Part shown: one piece after another, positions 11,661 to 22,508 of the stretch
How positions within the stretch are numbered: position 1 is the stretch's first letter
Layout: each line of letters begins with the position of its first letter
Assembly (NCBI GenBank): GCA_963920575.1
Contig: OY986973.1
Coordinates: forward strand, 17,284,062-17,348,061
DNA from: Narthecium ossifragum
Taxonomy: Eukaryota; Streptophyta; Magnoliopsida; Dioscoreales; Nartheciaceae
Direction of reading: 5' to 3'
DNA length: 64,000 nucleotides
Program-made: the position numbers and the translations under genes
The notes under the pieces: generated by a model
What the model was told of the DNA's origin: nothing
The model's input: the letters and a program-made list of their open reading frames with translations, nothing else
The model's database searches: none

Positions 11661-11883
11661 AGTTCTCTCTCTCTCTCTTTCTCTCCTCTCTCTAGTTCTC
11701 TCTCTCTCTCCTTATCACATGCCTCCACGTGTAAATACCGTGAACGGGACTAACGCCGTCTAGGATCAGAGTAGTGAATTGCACGGTCACCTAAAATATA
11801 GGGTAGTAAACTACATTTCCAAAAATACATGGTAGTAGATTGCCATTATCCTAAACTACAGGGTATCAAAATGTAATTACCCC
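11661..11883 (-). repeat. Right terminal inverted repeat of the MULE
   Basis: Partner of 8015-8227. Its inner end is a CT-rich tract that touches the last base of the enclosed LTR. Confidence 0.85.
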
Positions 11884-12129
11884 TTTAGATGAAGCATTGA
11901 ATTCATTTGTATCAACTATACTCATAAATTAAATAGGTAATTTGTGATTACCACAAAATAATGAAACATATTAACCTATACCCCTACTTGAACTTATTTA
12001 TGGCGTTTACCTCATTAATGGTCAGTTATGATTTTTTAATGTCGATTATGCCCTTAAGATATTATTCAAATTCCATTTTTGGTCAATTATGGATATTTTA
12101 TGCCAGCCGGATCTGTAATGGCTTGGATT

Positions 12130-13560
12130 TTATTTCCGTTTTTATTGATGTTTCCAAATCGTTCCCTCTTCAATCGCGACATCGTGGGAGAGGTGGGAGA
12201 GGCGGAGCTCAGAGAGGAGGAAGGTGATGGTGGTTGGTGGGGTAGAGAGGATGCGGGCAACGAAGAAGGTCTCGGAGACGGTGAGGTGGGGGAGGGAGGA
12301 GTCGTGCTGGGGGATGTGGCAGGAGAGTTGGCGGAAGAAGGAGCGCTGGAGAGGGGAGGAGTTCAGGTAGAGAAAGCAAGGAGGATCGGACGACCGTCGA
12401 TGCTCCGGCCTTGATCAACAACGAGAAGGTTTCGGTGGTCATTGGCACTGGTGGAGGAGAGATCATGGGAATCTCAGGGTTCGAGCCACCAAGTCAGATT
12501 GCAGGTTTCGAAGATGCAAGTGCCGGAATGGAGTTGGGGTGGCGGCGGTGCTTTTGGAGAAGAAGAGCAACGAGCAAGGGAAAAGGGCGAGGTCGAAAAG
12601 AAAAGAGAGAAATGTGAATAGAAAGGATGTGAGGAGTCAATGATGGATTCGTAGCGAAACGAGCTCATCGGAGGTCGAGACTGGTGTATTGATTCATCAT
12701 CGACATCATTAACACCTTCAGTCGTTGACTTTGATGTGCAAAGAGAGAAAAGAAAAAAAAAGAAAAGAGAAAATTGATAAAGAGCTTTGGAGGGGAAGGG
12801 GTGGTGATGATGATGTCGGATCTTGCTGCCTTGGCTCGCAGATGGCTCAGTCCCGACTCCAAGAGATGAGGATGGCTGAGTTGGCTCAAGGTTGGCTTGT
12901 AGGTGGCTCGATGTGAGTCGTTCTTTGGAGAAGACGAGCCACAATGGTAGATGGCCACAAAGTCGCCGGATCCCACAGGGAAACGAGGGCGGAGGGCTTG
13001 GAGGGCCACGGGGAGGCTGGATCTTGCCGGAGGTGGTAAGTTGTGATGGTGGTGGCACTGGCTTCGGGGAGCGTGGCGAAGCTCAGGTGGGTTCAGGGGG
13101 TTATGGAGAAGAGGAGGGAGGCTTGGACGACGTCGAGCTGATGGGTTAGTTCGCTCGAGGTCGGGTCATAGGTGGCTCGATGTGAGCTGTTCTTTGGAGA
13201 AGACTAGCCGCTACGATAAAAGGCTGCCAAGTCACCAGATCTCACAGGGGAACGAGGGTGGAGGGTTTGGAGGGCTGAAGGGAGGCCGAATCTGGCCGGA
13301 GGAGGTGAGTTGCGATGGTGGCGGAGCTCGGGTGGGTTCAGGGGGTTACAGAAAAGAGGAGGGAGGCTTGGATGGCGTCGAGCTGAGAGGAGGACGGTCG
13401 AGGGGTGGAGGTCAGCGGGTTCCCGGTGATGCAGGGGGTTCACCAGAATTGGCAAGGAATGAGAAGTGAGGTGGAGTCATTGGAAGCGTTGGGGCTGCTA
13501 GAAAGGAGGTGGCTGTTGGGTGAGTTCGCGATGGGGGAAGGAGAAGTTGCGGGTGGTAAC
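12130..13560. other. GC-rich cargo of the probable Helitron
   Basis: Purine-rich on the plus strand, with several overlapping open frames on both strands but none with a recognisable domain. Proline/serine-rich minus-strand frames (e.g. 12474-13058) are probably composition artefacts. It may derive from host promoter or exon pieces. Confidence 0.35.
12898..13330. repeat. Tandem duplication, about 270 bp unit
   Basis: The stretch beginning GGTGGCTCGATGTGAG at about 12901 recurs at about 13171. The following AAACGAGGG.GGAGGG.TTGGAGGGC block is shared, with many substitutions, so the duplication is not recent. Confidence 0.7.
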
Positions 13561-13970
13561 ATTTTTTGGCACTAATTTGGGTTAATGCCTCAAATTAAAT
13601 CTATCTAGTTTTATCAGCATAACAAGATCAAAATTTGAGGCTCTAGCTCCTTACCCCTAAATTAAACCGAATGGGTTGGGAGGCCAATCAGTTTACGGGC
13701 TTCTTCGAGACGCTGGATATGGGATACGAGAACCAAGGACGAAGAGGGATGTGTGATGTGGGCGTGTGTGGGGTCGAGGAGATGTTTTAAATTGAGTGGG
13801 TTGGGGAAAAGCGAAAGCTATAGATTGTAGAAATAAAAATGAATTATAAATGATTTACATATATGCCCTTATACTCGCTTAATCTAAAAGCGGTCAAAAA
13901 TATCATAATCAACCTCATGTATATTATAAATGAGTTTTTAAACTGTATTAGGGCACGGGCCCACACTAGT

Positions 13971-14470
13971 TAACATTATATTATCTAATTGGATTAATAA
14001 GCCAAAATAGAATCAAGTTGGTCTTATTATCTTATATACTTGGATTAATAAGCCAAAATAGAATTGTTTTGAGTTACAAATAATCCACAATGATATTATT
14101 TGGCTTATTAATATTGACTTATTCACGCATGAATTGATATTTATGGGGAAATATGGTTGTTTTAAAGTTATCACACTTCTCCGGCATAAATTATTAAACT
14201 CCTTATCAAAAATCCCAACTACAAGTAAAGTTGGCTAGCCGCATCGGGGGACTTATGCATGCCAAACGGGCCTGTAATTTTTTGACCATCTTAAAACATC
14301 GAGTTAACCCCTTGCCCTTACGGTCAATTGTGTTGTTCAAAAGTGGAACTTTTTCCAAGAGTGGCCCACTTCCATGATCTTGGTTAGACCCAAAGTGAGG
14401 TAACTGGGCCACTTTTAGGTTGCTTAGACATGTTAAAGCACTTCGCCCTAGTGAAGGAACCATGTAAGGT
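13971..14470. other. Unassigned sequence with a short direct repeat
   Basis: AT-rich. The 23-mer TTGGATTAATAAGCCAAAAT... occurs twice (about 13990 and 14040). No gene seen. Confidence 0.4.
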
Positions 14471-15352
14471 CCAGGTGTCATGGCCTTGAGCCCTTGACAC
14501 GGGCCTTGGTGCGCGGCATCAGAAGTTGGCGCGGCCAAAGGCCCGATCGTGACTCGTGATCAGTGCTATGGATCATATGAGGTTCGGAGGCCTCAGAATA
14601 GCAAGCAAAGTATTCACACGCATCATCCCTAGTATTGGCACAAGGAATCTTGGAGATGGCACGAGCAAGTTTGAAGATGGCGTAGCGGTCCGAGCCAAAA
14701 GCAAAACTTGGCGCGCCATGGGCAGATTCCTTCGAGCGGGACGCGGGGCACCCAAACTAGCGAAGCGGTGCGCTAAACTTGGCGCGCCATGGGCGGTTTC
14801 CTTTGAGCGGGACGCGGGGTGAGCAAACTAGCGAAGCAGTGAGTAAACCAGCGAAGTGGTGAGCAAAATTCACGCGCAAAAGGAGCTTGGCGTGCGGCAT
14901 GACGCGACGCGACGCGACGTGGCACGACGCGACGCGACGTGGCACGACACGACGCGCGCGCGACACGACGACATGCTAGTCAGAGTGGGACTAGGAATCC
15001 TAGTCGGACTGGGACTCAAATTCCTAGTGCCACTAGGACTTGGCACATCTTGGCAAGGCTCATGGTGTGAGGACCCGTACTTCCAACCCGGTCTGACCAC
15101 GTTAGGTCGAGAGTCTGGGTTTGTGGTTTGGCTCGGTTGGCCTTGGGATGCGATCGGTTGATCGCATCGCTGTTTTTGACCCAGTGGCATTTTGGTAAAT
15201 ATGCTCCCTGGTAGTCAGTTTCACACCCGCGTGGCACACACTGCCTTTGATTGATGTATGTGATTGATTAGAACCTTAAGGGCGCTTCCGATCGAAAGAT
15301 CGAAGCTCGATCGGAAGAGATCGAATCGGACGGCTGTGATCGATTCCAGCTT

Positions 15353-15362
15353 TCTATAAATA
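15353..15362 (+). promoter_or_regulatory. TATA box of LTR H
   Basis: TCTATAAATA just after a run of GATCGA words (15288-15346), followed by a CT-rich start region, as expected for the LTR promoter. Confidence 0.6.
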
Positions 15363-15883
15363 ACCCCTTTCTTTTCTCTCTCTCTTTTTGTTTCTTCTTC
15401 TACTGCCGTTGTCCCTCTCTCTCTCTTCCTCTCTCCAACCGGCTGAGCTAGGGCTTGGAGGCGCGATCTTCGGGAAGCGGGGGATGCGTGGAGGAGCTGC
15501 CTTGCTTGTTCAAGTAGGTGTTTCTACCTCGATCTTGTGATCGGGTTCTCCTAGGATAGGTTTAATGTGTTTTCGATGTAAGAGTACTTATTAGAATGTT
15601 GTGTAGCTTGTTGCATATGTGTTGTGGCTTGCTTCGAGTATTCCTACGGTGCGATTTCCGTATTTTAACGGCTTTCCGTATTATCGTTGTTTTGTCGGTT
15701 TTTGACCGTTTTGACCTAGATAGGAGATTTAACCATCAAAATTGTGTTTTCTTTGCACCATTGGTTTCCCCATCGTTGATTATGCATGCATGCAAAGTTT
15801 CATCGATTTCCAACAAGATTTGATAGTTGAAATCCAAGAAATTAGATTTCCGGCACTGTTCTAAGGAACAGTGCAATTGGCCG

Positions 15884-16164
15884 GACGGTCGACCGTTGGA
15901 TCGACCGTCAAACGTTAATACGCTTTTTCTTGGCCTCACGGTCGACCGTCGGATCGACCGTCGGGCGCTGTCGTGTTTTTGGTTTCCCAGGGTCGATGCT
16001 GGGATCGACCGCGGGTTCTTACCCTTTTTCCACCTCACCTCACGGTCGACCGTCACATCGACCGTGGCCCTTATGTTTCCCCAAGTTTTTGTCTTACGGT
16101 CGACCGTCGCATCGACCGTGGCCTCACGGTCGACCATCGGATTGACCGTCGGATCGACCGTCAA
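15884..16164. repeat. ACGGTCGACCGT array (LTR H)
   Basis: Six clustered units, most of the form ACGGTCGA-N8-TCGACCGT, which can fold as 24-nt hairpins with 8-bp stems. Lies downstream of the TATA box, inside the presumed transcript. Confidence 0.85.
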
Positions 16165-17580
16165 CCCCTGAATAGTGTTTTCTGGCTTCCTTTGATTGGT
16201 TTCTCGTTCATGATAGATACCCAATCATGTTAGGGAGCATGCATGATGTTATGGAGGGGTTTTCAATGGATTTCTATCGAGTTTGAGAAATTGAATCGTG
16301 CGTTTATCTTTTTGGTGGATTTATGGGTCGACTTGTATTCAAATACTTGGTTGGAGAGTAGTTTAAATGCTTAATTGGTTGATTAGCCATTAGCTAGCTA
16401 TGAGTGCTAGCTAATGTGAAATTGTGGAACCTTAGCCTGATGTCGGCGTGTGCCGAGGGCTATTGTATAATTGTTGGCCAGTTACCTGTGGGGTAACTGT
16501 GGAACCTTAGTCTGTCAGGTGCAAGAGAGCACTGAAGACTATTGGATATCTGTGTTTACCGTTTGGCTCTAATCATTGTTTGGTTAGTATGGATTATGTG
16601 TATTTGAGGCCCTTGCTATGCTCACCGCTTTGGCTAGCTGCAGGCTATGCCTAGCCCTGTATGATTATTGCCATATTGTTGCATGCCTATATCTCATTAT
16701 CTGTGCCTGAGCATTGCATGCATCTTGTTTGCATTAAAGGCATATCAGGTTAGACGGGTGATGGGTTGATCGCCGATCCGAGGCTCTCGGGTAGCTCGGA
16801 TCTAGTCTTAGGACCGTGGCTAGGTAGTAAGGATTAGGGCGTGATTGTAATTGAATCTCATGTTGTTGAGGATTTGAGGTAGTTGACTATGATCAATGCT
16901 TTGAGGTTTAGAGGTCGTGTTGTCTTCCCAAAGCTAAGTGCTAAGGATGGATGTCGATACGTTCCCGACGTGGGTCCCCAAGGCATGGGAATCTTGCTTG
17001 GGTAAGGGTGATCCTGCATGTTACTGTTCCGTGGCCTCCTGATAGTTTGTTCAAGAGAGAGGTTTCATAGCGGCGCGACTACGTCCAGAGGTGTTTGAGG
17101 TTGCTACAGGACGACTGTTGTATAATATCTTCGAGGATCTTTTTGGATTATTGTATAATATCTTTCCCTTGGAGGAGTTTGATAAGAATTTTGTATCAGA
17201 TGTTTAAATAGTACAACTTGATGTATTTATAAATTGTTTAGATTTATCTATGTTTTCCGCATTGTATCGCGCCAGTTGGAGAGGAATAGTGATAGGAACC
17301 CTCATGCCTCGTCCTGGATGGGTTTTCTGGGTTGGGGTGTGACACATGGCGAGACTTGGCATGGGCGAAATCGAAGATGACGCGCGAGTCCTAGTCGGAT
17401 TAGGAGTCGGCGTGCCATGATATGGCCAGCAAGACGCGCAACGCCATCGGGAGAAATCCAGCCGAGCAAAAGCCCTAGTTTCAGTTGGTCTGGAATCATG
17501 GAAGGACTTGATGCGGCAAAAGAAAGCCTTGGCGCGGGGAAAGTCTTTGATGCTCGGGAGTTCTAGTCGGACTAGGACAC

Positions 17581-18684
17581 TGAAGGTCCAAGAGGGGGGG
17601 TGAATTGGACTCTTTTCGAAAAACTAGATTACTGAAAAAATCTGGTAGAGAATACCTAACACCTTAAATGCTTGTAAATGAGAAGAAACAAAAGTAAATC
17701 AGCATTCAAGAATATATGAAAGAAAGGTTAGAGAGATTGTACCGATTTTGTAGTGGTTCGACACAACTCTTGGTCTACTTCTACTTCTCTCAAGGTCCTC
17801 CTTGAGGTTCCACTACTTGCAAATCTTTACAAGCTTCTTCTCCAAGCTTCCGGGTGCTTGTTAACCTTACAATCACTCCCAACAATTGTTCAATTGCTCT
17901 CAGTGTACTTCTTCACACTCGAAGAAGGTTTACAAAGGTTTAGGCTCAAGGGAGATGAGTAGAAAACTCTTTCTAAAACTTGCACAAATGATCTCAAAAA
18001 TATCAATAATAGTTATGGCAAGTTGACACAAGAAAACTACTTATACTTGGCCTTTAACCAACTCAAAAACAAGCTCCAACGGCTCCCTGCAACTCTCCAA
18101 CGGCTAGTTTTTTACTCTGCGCGTTGATGGCGGTCAACCCCTATATCATCCGTCAGGTACAAAAACCCAGCCTTCTTGAGCCACGGTCAATCCACTTATC
18201 GACCGTGAGATCGTTCGTGAGCCTTTGTTGGGAAAATCTTGGTCCAGGGTCAATGCTCCGGTCGACCATCGCATCTTCAATTTCCATCATCATATTTCAT
18301 GGTCGACCGCCGCATCGTCCGTCGGATCGTCCGTGAGCCTACAACATTTAAAACCACAATATCCAAACTCCACGGTCGACTGGTCCATCGACCGTTGCAT
18401 CGACCGTGAGGCTCTGTCAAGAAAATGGCTTCCCAAGGTCGATGCTCCGATCGACCGCGACCCAACATTCCAATGGCCAAGTTTGGTGCATCCACTGTGC
18501 AACCACGCGGTTGATCCATGCATCGATGATCGCATTTCCACGGCCGATCCATGCATCGACCGTCAGTACAATAATTCCTCAAATATTGAATTTAAGGCTT
18601 TCAATCAAAGGGGTAATAAATATTAAACATATATTTTATCATTTAATGTAAATTGAAATCATCAAAATAAGGTTAGGTTCAATA
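17581..18684 (-). mobile_element. Solo LTR, family B (copy B2)
   Basis: 1104 bp with perfect TSD GACAC (17576-17580 and 18685-18689). The intact site is visible in the 3' LTR of J (about 31914-31940, ATAGGATACGACTCGCTCC). The minus-strand end has decayed from TG to TA. Minus-strand TATA (AAGTATAAGT) lies near 18037-18046. Confidence 0.9.
18125..18565. repeat. GTCGACCG/CATCGACCG array (LTR B2)
   Basis: About ten degenerate copies with irregular spacers, upstream of the LTR TATA box in minus-strand sense. Confidence 0.75.
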
Positions 18685-19330
18685 GACACAACTCGCTCCG
18701 GCGGAAGGCGCTTGGCCATGGAGGTCAAACCGTGAGTGCCATTGAGGTAATTCCACTTCGCCTAGGTTTCCTATATAGGAAGACACAACAAATATGGAAT
18801 ATGGCATGGGGAAGTTGTACTTGGCTCACGGAAATAGGAATGTGTCCTATTTCGAGTCAATATGCGAATGATCTTGGCAGATGCTATCTAAGGCAACTTG
18901 CAGCACGACTTGGAGTACTGATGAAATGGGCGACTTCATGATTGGTCAAGCCAGAGTCCAGAAAAGCTTGAAGCCAATCAAGGACCAGCAGTTGGTGTTG
19001 AACAAAGAGTCATTCTTAAAAGGGAAATGCTTGGAGCCTTCCTCTATATAAGGAGGATCCGGCCATGATCAAAGGGATTGATTAGGACGGTGGCTTAGGA
19101 TTTGGTTCTCTTTGTAATTGACTGATTGTAAGCAAGGGTTTGGGAAAGGGAGTTGAGAGCTTCTTTGTAACAATCACATCAATAAATAGAGCGGGCGAAT
19201 CCTTTGCCTACATGACGTCTTCTTGTGTGTTTGAATGTGAAGAAGACGAATGAGGCTTGTCAAGAAGGGTCTTGACGCAATCATTGGGGAGAACTCAAAG
19301 AAAAATTTCCACTGCACTTTTCCGGTGACA

Positions 19331-19347
19331 ATTGGCACCAGAGCTCA
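19331..19347 (+). other. Primer binding site of element J
   Basis: ATTGGCACCAGAGCTCA directly after the LTR end; resembles the initiator-tRNA-Met type (TGGTATCAGAGC) with two changes. Confidence 0.55.
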
Positions 19348-19358
19348 GTTGGAGATGC

Positions 19359-22324
19359 ATGGCGAACTTTGTGGAGCTTCGTCAACGAATCATCCAACTA
19401 GAAGAACGAATCGGGGGTGATCCGATGCAAGAGGTGCATATTTTTTCTACAAGGATAGCGACGGCTAAGCAATGAATTGCAGCCTTGCAATTTGCATCCG
19501 TGGCCTTCAAGGAGGACATCGAGGATAGAGTGGCGGCCTCGGCGGAGAACGTGTCGGGTATCTCCACTCTCCTTGACCAGTTTATTGATTGGATCGATAG
19601 CAAGCTCACGGTGCGCAAGCGAGTGGTGGCTCAGATGAAATCGTGGGAGGCTTCAGGCAAATTCCGAGTGTCTAAGCCTAAGTCCTTTGGCAACTGAGCG
19701 TTCTGAACGCCAAAGGACTTAAGAACTTTATCTGGGATCTCGAGCAATACTTCGAAGCTGCTCATATCTAGGCAGCATATAGGGTTTACGTTGTTGCCAT
19801 GTGAGGACCCGAACCTCCAACCCGGTCCGACCGCGTTAGATCGAGGTTCTGGTTTTGTGGTTTCGCTCGGTTGGCCTTGATTTGCGATCGGTTGATCGCA
19901 TTGCTGTTTTTGGACCCCAAGAGCAATTTATAGATCAGTTATTTGCGGGATAGCTGTGGAACCTTAGCCCGTTGGGTGTCGGAGTGTACTGAAGGCTATT
20001 GTATAACGGCGTTGTTGATTACTGTTAAAGAATAAGGTTGGATTCTTTATAATACTGTAGCTTAATTTGTTGAACTCATATGATGATGTGGCATATAGTG
20101 ACATCTAGGTTAGATGCTTGTATAAGTACATGCACTGTATGCATTAGAGGCATTTCAGGTTAGGTGGGGCGATGGGTTGATCGCTGATCCGAGGGCTCAG
20201 GCAGCTCGGATCTAGCTCTAGGACCGAGGATGGGTAGCAAGGCATAGGACGTGATTGTATTGGATTGAAATATTGTATTCTTGAGGTTGGTGTCTAGCTG
20301 GCCATAATTATTTTGATTGAGGTGTAGAAGCCCAGGATTCCAATCTCAGTATCTGTTTTAGGGAAAGTTACGTGCCACCCTAGGTCCTACACTCTATTGT
20401 TTCAGCGCTGGAGCGCTTGGTTGTAGAGAGAGGGATGACTGTTGACAGTGGAGGTCACAGAGCGCGTGTCTTGGGGTAGGTGGTGGGCATAACGTGAGTT
20501 TTCCCTAGAGATGAGATGGAACCCTGAGACTTTGCGGTTTCCTTTTCTTTGTGAGTGTCGTAAAGTAGAACCCTACTAAGCTTTGTTATTCACTCCTACC
20601 TGGGCTACATTTGCAGGGGCAAGAGTTAGCTCTTCTTCCGTATTACCAGCTGGACAGGCTTTTGGTGACGCAGTGACTTCAGGAGGCACTCGAGGATCCT
20701 GAGGTGTTGGTAGCTTCAGCAGTTCCTTTCGTCATAGATTACTTTTGACAAATGTATAAAATGTATAATTTTCCCTCTTCGAGGATTAGCTGTTTGTGAA
20801 TCTGTATCCGAGGAGTAAATTGTATAACTCTGAGGGTTGTAAAGATTATATAATCTTGCTTACTCTGATGTTAATCTGGAACTGTTATAGTTAGTAGTTT
20901 ATTAGAAATTACTATGCTGCCCCTCTTATAAAATTGTTCAAATTAGTTGTGATATTGTTATATAAATGCGCTAGAGATGATTGAATAGGCTTAGGTCCCT
21001 CACGTCCCGGCCCAGATGGGTTTTCTGAGTCGGGGTGTGACTTGCCATGTACCTGTTTGGTGACACCAAGCTGTGATGGCACACGAGGCTAGATGATGAC
21101 TCCACGGCCGGACGTCCCAAGATTGCAACGTGGGACACCTTCATCAAGGAGTTGAAGGATCAATTTCTTCCTAACAACACAACGTGGATTGCTAGGGAGG
21201 CGCTCAAGAATCTAAGGCAGACGGGACTTGTCAGACACTATGTGAAGGCGTTCAGTAGTCTCATGCTGGATATCAAAGACATGTCCGAGTCTGACAAGCT
21301 CTTCAATTTCTTGTCAGGACTTTAGGCATGGACACAGGTCGAGCTGAGAAGAAAAGGGGTGAGTGATCTCCCCTCAGCGATGGCTACGACGGATGCCTTG
21401 GTGGACTTCCGTCAGACCAAGCTGGTGGAGCAAAGCAACCGGCCACCCAAGCCTAAGGACAAGACGAAGTCCAAGGGAGATAAAGGAAAGGGTAAAGCGC
21501 GACCAAAGGAGAAGGAACGGGCCAAGCCACACGAACCAGCCAAGAATCCTTCTATGTGGTTCATATGCAGAGGACCCCATCGGGCGAGAGAATGTTCGAA
21601 GCGTGAGAAGATCAATGCACTGATCACTCAGGAAGGCGATGAAGAGCAGGACTCGGCAACACGGGTAAACATTATCCAACTTTTCAATGCGATAATGGCT
21701 AACCCTACTTTCGAGTTGATGCATGTTCCAGTCACTCTTCAAGGTGTGAAGATGATGGCGATGCTAGACACAGGAGCCACTCACAAGTTTCTAGAACAGA
21801 ATGCGACATGGCATCTCAAGGTGAAGATCACCACAAGTACTAACCGCATGAAAGCTGTTAACTCTGATGTGAGACCTGTTATTGGTAGTGCTGCAGGTAC
21901 CCCAGTGGAGATCGGACCATGGAAGGCGTCCATGAACTTCTTGGTGGTGCCCCTTGATGATTTCGACATCATCTTGGGCAACAAGTTCTTCAGGAGTAGC
22001 AAGGCACTGCTCATGCCCTACATCAATGGCATGCTGCTCCCAGACGTGGAGAATCCCCAGATCGTGCGAGCTATTGGACCTAGTCGGGCCAAGTCCAAGA
22101 TGGGGCTGCTTTCGGGGTTACAACTAAAGGACGACATGCGAAAGGGCAAAGCCACCTTCTTGGTGACTTTGCACGAGCAATTTAGTTCGAGTGACGGAGT
22201 TAGCGTGCGGTGCACAACAATTGTCACACCCCATGGAAAAGATGGCGCGCGACAACTTGGAGTTGGCGTGGCCCAAGCGACATCGACAACGTCGTCGACA
22301 CCAGCGACACACGACCATGGCTGA
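19359..22324 (+). pseudogene. gag-protease of element J (stops, split by an LTR)
   Basis: Starts MANFVELRQRIIQLEERIGG at 19359. Stops interrupt at about 19470 and 19695, followed by a frameshift. LTR 19800-21042 splits the conserved gag core between VAM and YLFGDTKL. The core continues ATWDTFIKELKDQFLP, ALKNLRQTG and YVKAFSSLMLDIKDMS, with stops where Trp (about 21074) and Gln (about 21323) are expected. The zinc knuckle WFICRGPHRARECSK has Trp in place of its first Cys. The protease active site LDTGATHKFL is intact near 21767. The last frame ends at 22324. Confidence 0.88.
19800..21042 (+). mobile_element. Solo LTR, Tekay-type, internally deleted (LTR I)
   Basis: 1243 bp, TGTGAGGACCCGAAC...GGGGTGTGACT, TSD TGCCA (19795-19799 and 21043-21047). 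The last base mutated from A to T. It jumps from the first 120 bp straight to the downstream half, so promoter and palindrome arrays are absent. The acceptor-like CATTTGCAGGGGCAAG remains near 20610. Confidence 0.85.
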
Positions 22325-22508
22325 TACGCCTCAGCAAGCGTACGGCGCGCTCTGCTGGAGCCTGGTGCGCGCTTGGCTTGCGAGTGCCCTTGCGGGCTTC
22401 CTGACGTGCTGGCTGGCACGACTCGGCATCAGACTGATGCTGGCTGCACATCACAACCATATCCTGGCGCACTGACCGCGACTCAGGCGGAGTCCACGCC
22501 AAGGTACC

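Larger units (their letters stand above)
8015..11883. mobile_element. Mutator-like element (MULE) with a captured retroelement end
   Basis: Two long terminal inverted repeats of about 210-220 bp (8015-8227 and 11661-11883), both starting GGGGTAAT.ACATTTTGATACC and ending in a GA-rich tract. They are flanked by a perfect 9-bp target duplication TTTAGATGA (8006-8014 and 11884-11892), which is the Mutator hallmark. It contains no MURA-type transposase. The interior holds a GC-rich segment (8228-8478), a broken chromovirus integrase/chromodomain end (8479-9152) and a complete LTR (9226-11660) that abuts the right inverted repeat exactly. Confidence 0.85.
11912..13970 (+). mobile_element. Probable non-autonomous Helitron
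   Basis: Starts TCAACTATACTC right after an A and ends CACTAGT right before a T, the Helitron host-site pattern. Eight bases before the terminal CTAGT is a short GC hairpin (13951-13962, GGGC/ACGG/GCCC). AT-rich ends frame a GC-rich body (about 12,130-13,560) that looks like captured host sequence. There is no Rep/helicase gene. The ends were found by eye and the hairpin is short, so this is moderate support only. Confidence 0.5.
15066..17344 (+). mobile_element. Solo LTR, Tekay-type (LTR H)
   Basis: 2279 bp, TGTGAGGACCCGTAC...GGGGTGTGACA, with perfect TSD CATGG (15061-15065 and 17345-17349). The uninterrupted site survives in the 3' LTR of J near 31686-31697. It contains GATCGA-rich sequence and a TATA box upstream, a TAGGTGTTTCTACCT hairpin near 15511, and a GTCGACCG array at 15884-16164. 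Confidence 0.92.
14476..19330 (+). repeat. 5' LTR of element J, with two nested LTRs
   Basis: Starts TGTCATGGCCTTGAGCC, ends TTCCGGTGACA. Removing 15066-17344 and 17581-18684 with one TSD each leaves about 1.46 kb, similar to the 3' LTR. Extra length comes from a duplicated block near 14704-14830 and expansion of a GACGCGACGCGACG tract at 14898-14965. A TATA box (CTCTATATAAGG) sits at 19042-19053. No TCGA palindrome array. Confidence 0.88.

Noticed and set aside
12209..13469. Open frames in the GC-rich Helitron body
   Set aside because: Low-complexity Pro/Ser or Gly/Glu-rich frames overlap in both strands; no recognisable family.
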